Origin: an uncultured Oscillospiraceae bacterium
Lineage (GTDB): Bacteria; Bacillota_A; Clostridia; Oscillospirales; Oscillospiraceae
DNA length: 7,623 nucleotides
NCBI GenBank assembly: GCA_934667865.1
Contig: CAKUMR010000051.1
Location: 1 to 7,623 of the forward strand
Reading direction: 5' to 3'
Shown here piece by piece: positions 5,551 through 7,623 of this stretch. Position 1 is the stretch's first letter; each line of letters opens with the position of its first letter. The notes under the pieces were generated by a model, which was not told where the DNA came from, ran no database searches, and worked only from the letters and a program-made list of their open reading frames with translations. The translations under genes were made by a program, and so were the position numbers.

Positions 5551-6060
5551 ATGGGATTTATGGACGAGATCAAGAAGCTGACCCACCCCTATTCCGACGT
5601 GGATGAGGACGATTATGATGATTACGACGATGAGCCGTTAGATAATGACCCGCCCGCTGCCCCCGCCCGCGACACCCGCCGCAGCAGCAGCGCCAGCAGC
5701 TATTCCGGCAGCAGCTACAGCCGCTCTTCAGCGCCCGAAATGCCCCGCAGCGGCGCCGGCAAGGTCGTCAACCTGAATTCTTCCACGCAGCTTCAGGTGA
5801 TCCTGGTCAAGCCCGACCGGTTTGACATGGTTTCCGAGATCGCAGACCACCTGCGCGACAAGCAGGCGCTGGTTCTGAATCTCGAATCGACCAACAAGGA
5901 CGTCGCACGCCGCCTGGTGGACTTCCTGTCCGGCTGCGCCTACGCCCTCGACGGCAAGATCAAGAAGGTCGCCATCTCCACCTATCTCATCACGCCCTAC
6001 AATGTGGACGTCGTTGGTGATCTCGTCGAAGAACTGGAAAACAACGGGATGTACTTCTAA
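5551..6060 (+). CDS. sepF: Cell division protein SepF
   Basis: This 169-residue protein is a membrane anchor and bundler for FtsZ filaments, needed for proper septum formation in Firmicutes and Actinobacteria. The N-terminus (MGFMDEIKKL) fits the short amphipathic membrane-binding helix. A very acidic Asp/Tyr stretch follows (about 16-28), then a Pro/Ala/Ser/Arg-rich linker (about 34-70). The SepF core (DUF552) runs from about 72 to the end: KVVNLNSSTQLQVILVKP, the helix around 90-125, and SGCAYALDGKIKKVA with the conserved glycine near 128, which in Bacillus SepF is at the dimer interface. It closes ENNGMYF. GGAGG lies nine bases before the ATG. It sits 35 nt after yggS, with a promoter-like sequence inside yggS, and 36 nt before divIVA. 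Confidence 0.96.
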   Translation: MGFMDEIKKLTHPYSDVDEDDYDDYDDEPLDNDPPAAPARDTRRSSSASSYSGSSYSRSSAPEMPRSGAGKVVNLNSSTQLQVILVKPDRFDMVSEIADHLRDKQALVLNLESTNKDVARRLVDFLSGCAYALDGKIKKVAISTYLITPYNVDVVGDLVEELENNGMYF

Positions 6061-6096
6061 GCCTACAGATACAAACGCAAAGGAGTTGACCCTAGC

Positions 6097-6864
6097 ATGC
6101 TGACACCGCAGCAGATTCAGGATACCAGCTTTGAGAAGGCCCTCTTCGGCGGCTACGACATGGACTCCGTCGATGATTTTCTCGAGCCCCTGACCGCGGA
6201 TTATATCACGCTCTATAAGGAAAATTCCGTCCTGAAGAGCAAAATGCGCATCCTCGTGGAAAAGCTGGAGGAATACCGCAAGAATGAGACCTCCGTGCAG
6301 AGCGCTCTGCTCGCCGCGCAGAAGACCTGCGACCAGATGGTCGCGGAGGCCGAGCGCAAGTGCGCGCAGATGCTCCATGAGGCCGAGGAGACTGCCGAGG
6401 CCAAGCACACTGAGGAGCTGATCGCAGAGGAAGAGCAGCGTCTGCTCGCTGCGCAGACCGCCACGTCGAGCTATCTGGATGAGGCGGAGGACTCCCTGAA
6501 GCAGCAGCTTGCCTTGCTTCAGGCGCTGCGCGAAAAGACGCCGGAGCCGCCCGCCGAGGCCAAGCCCCGCGTACATCAGTTCACCCGTCCGCCGGAGGAT
6601 CCTCTCGCACCGCAGCCGGTGAACGCGCCTGCCAAGGAGCACAAGGCCTTTGACTTCGACGCGGACAATTCCCACCCCTCCGTGGAAGACAAGGCCGACG
6701 CCCTGATCGAGGAGATCGACCAGTCGCTGGAGCAGAAGATGCGCGGCCCCGCGCCCGTACAGGACCCGAATGTCACCCGCCGGTTCGAATCCCTCTCGCC
6801 GGAAAAGCAGAAGAAATTTGAGGATCTGCAATTCGGCCGGAATTACGACCCCAGAAAAGGGTAA
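6097..6864 (+). CDS. divIVA: DivIVA-family division/polarity scaffold protein
   Basis: This 255-residue protein starts LTPQQIQDTSFEKALFGGYDMDSVDDFL, the DivIVA N-terminal domain that binds curved membrane at septa and poles. A coiled coil follows at about 33-145, rich in Glu/Ala/Leu/Lys (for example AEAERKCAQMLHEAEETAEAK). A proline-rich spacer (about 148-185) and an acidic segment lead to a short tail ending FGRNYDPRKG. F17 matches the membrane-inserting phenylalanine of Bacillus DivIVA, but the following arginine is replaced by glycine (FGGYD instead of FRGYD). AAAGGAG lies 11 bases before the ATG, somewhat far; no better start is in frame. It directly follows sepF, without the ylmG/ylmH genes found in many relatives. 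I see no terminator between it and the T-box. Confidence 0.93.
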   Translation: MLTPQQIQDTSFEKALFGGYDMDSVDDFLEPLTADYITLYKENSVLKSKMRILVEKLEEYRKNETSVQSALLAAQKTCDQMVAEAERKCAQMLHEAEETAEAKHTEELIAEEEQRLLAAQTATSSYLDEAEDSLKQQLALLQALREKTPEPPAEAKPRVHQFTRPPEDPLAPQPVNAPAKEHKAFDFDADNSHPSVEDKADALIEEIDQSLEQKMRGPAPVQDPNVTRRFESLSPEKQKKFEDLQFGRNYDPRKG

Positions 6865-6872
6865 TCCTACAT

Positions 6873-6878
6873 TATTAT
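6873..6878 (+). promoter_or_regulatory. Possible -10 element for the ileS T-box transcript
   Basis: TATTAT would place the transcript start near 6885, just where the T-box Stem I sequence begins. No convincing -35 lies 16-18 bp upstream (the region is the end of divIVA, CCCAGAAAAGG). The promoter is therefore weakly supported, and readthrough from divIVA is possible. Confidence 0.22.
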
Positions 6879-6886
6879 AGCAAACA

Positions 6887-7143
6887 TCTGCGACGATGGG
6901 GACAAACAGCGCCCAGCGCGTTTTCAGAGAGCTGCCGGTCGGTGCAAGGCAGCGGCGCGCCGCGTGAATATCACCCCGGAGCAGCCGCCCGAAACGGAGA
7001 AGCCGCGCTTCCCCGCGTGTAGGCGCGGCCGGTTCACGCCCGTTACCGCGTTTCGAGTGGTTCTGCCGCGGCAGGGCAACAAGAGTGGTACCGCAGAGCA
7101 CGCCTCTGTCTCTTGAAGGAGGGACAGAGGCGTTTTTCTTCTT
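6887..7143 (+). ncRNA. T-box riboswitch (isoleucine), ileS leader
   Basis: The 316-nt gap between divIVA and ileS holds a T-box leader that senses uncharged tRNA-Ile. Stem I begins around GACGATGGGG. It shows the AGAGA bulge (6926-6930), a perfect distal stem GCTGCC/GGCAGC (6931-6936 with 6948-6953) around the loop GGTCGGTGCAA, and the specifier region GAATATCACC. There the Ile codon ATC (6970-6972) is followed by A, as is usual. The T-box sequence AAGAGTGGTACCGC is at 7081-7094. Its TGGT (7086-7089) would pair with the tRNA 3' end ACCA, fitting the A73 of tRNA-Ile. An antiterminator forms from AAGAG/CTCTT (7081-7085 with 7110-7114), a TGGTACC bulge, and GCAGAG/CTCTGT (7093-7098 with 7104-7109). 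It excludes the terminator. Uncharged tRNA-Ile favours readthrough into ileS. Confidence 0.93.
7101..7143 (+). terminator. Rho-independent terminator of the ileS T-box
   Basis: CGCCTCTGTC (7101-7110) pairs perfectly with GACAGAGGCG (7123-7132). The stem can extend by three more pairs (one G-U) around a six-base loop, and TTTTTCTTCTT follows directly. Its 5' arm is also the 3' strand of the antiterminator, giving the on/off switch. Confidence 0.92.
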
Positions 7144-7180
7144 AATTCCCTTATAAACTACCATTTTTCGGAGGAAAACC

Positions 7181-7623
7181 ATGGACTACAAAGACACCAT
7201 CATCACCCCAAAGACCGATTTCCCCATGCGCGCAGGTCTGCCCCAGCGGGAGCCTGCCATGCTGGAGCGCTGGAACAAAATCGACGTTTACGGCCAGCTT
7301 CTGAAGAAAAACGAGGGCAAGCCTGCCTTCATCCTGCACGACGGCCCTCCCTTCTCCAACGGCGATCTGCACATGGGTCACGCGCTGAACAAGACGCTCA
7401 AGGACTTCATTGTCCGCTCCTATGCGATGCGCGGCTACTATACCCCCTATGTCCCCGGGTGGGATAACCACGGTATGCCCATCGAATCCGCCATCATCAA
7501 GAAAAACAAGCTCAACCACAAGGCCATGCCCGTCACGGAGTTCCGCAGCGCCTGCGAGGCCTTTGCACAGGACTTCATCGACCGCCAGATGGCCGGCTTC
7601 CGCCGTCTGGGCGTCATGGGCGA
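7181..7623 (+). CDS. ileS: Isoleucyl-tRNA synthetase, N-terminal part (3' partial)
   Basis: The frame is open from the ATG at 7181 to the window end, 147 full codons of a protein normally over 900 residues. It starts MDYKDTIITPKTDFPMR, typical of IleRS. The class I signature is present as HMGH at 64-67 (the HIGH motif, ATP binding), preceded by HDGPPFSNGD and followed by NKTLKDFIVR. GWDNHGMPIE at 93-102 is the variant of GWDxHGLPIE used in amino-acid recognition. The enzyme charges tRNA-Ile with isoleucine and edits valine; editing and anticodon domains lie beyond the window. GGAGG (7170-7174) is six bases upstream of the ATG. Control by the Ile T-box upstream agrees with this identity. The KMSKS motif is not reached. 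Confidence 0.96.
   Translation, partial: MDYKDTIITPKTDFPMRAGLPQREPAMLERWNKIDVYGQLLKKNEGKPAFILHDGPPFSNGDLHMGHALNKTLKDFIVRSYAMRGYYTPYVPGWDNHGMPIESAIIKKNKLNHKAMPVTEFRSACEAFAQDFIDRQMAGFRRLGVMG

Noticed and set aside
5728..7182. 484-codon open frame on the minus strand
   Set aside because: It runs antisense through sepF, divIVA and the T-box, all strongly supported. The protein shows no family motifs, and long antisense frames are expected from GC-rich codon bias.

Overview
This window looks like ordinary chromosome from a high-GC member of the Firmicutes (Bacillota), most likely an Oscillospirales-type gut clostridium. The reasons are the SepF/DivIVA division genes, a T-box in front of ileS, an endonuclease-type MutL (the lineage without MutH), GC-rich codon use and Shine-Dalgarno-led genes. 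Genus cannot be fixed by eye. Every supported gene is on the + strand.

Layout. (1) 1-314: 3' end of a CPBP-family intramembrane protease. (2) 330-3576: mutL, miaA and hfq, packed tightly (15-nt, 1-nt and 39-nt gaps before each), covering DNA mismatch repair, tRNA A37 prenylation and the RNA chaperone Hfq. (3) 3612-5515: a membrane-anchored HlyD-like protein of unknown role, overlapping yggS (PLP homeostasis) by an ATGA. (4) 5551-6864: sepF and divIVA, the membrane anchor of FtsZ and the polar/septal coiled-coil scaffold. (5) 6865-7180: an isoleucine T-box riboswitch with its terminator. (6) 7181 to the window end: the N-terminal part of ileS, cut by the window edge.

Regulation visible in the sequence. 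A near-consensus sigma-70 promoter (TTGACA, 17 bp, GATAAT) lies inside yggS in a local AT-rich patch and would serve sepF-divIVA. Two near-identical 11-bp palindromes, 20 bp centre to centre, abut the hfq start codon and can also pair as a 9-bp RNA hairpin at its ribosome binding site. The ileS T-box can be resolved to specifier AUC, the UGGU tRNA-end-binding bulge, antiterminator and terminator.

The least ordinary feature is in the mutL linker (about 1540-1790). It carries two copies of a palindromic element with the same ends (GTAGGGAACGGT...ACCGTTCCG) in opposite orientation. One is a nested multi-hairpin 82-nt form and the other a 25-nt minimal form. Both are translated in frame as part of MutL, alongside a degenerate 90-nt tandem duplication. 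This resembles an in-frame, protein-invading palindromic repeat family. I saw no CRISPR array, tRNA, rRNA or insertion sequence.
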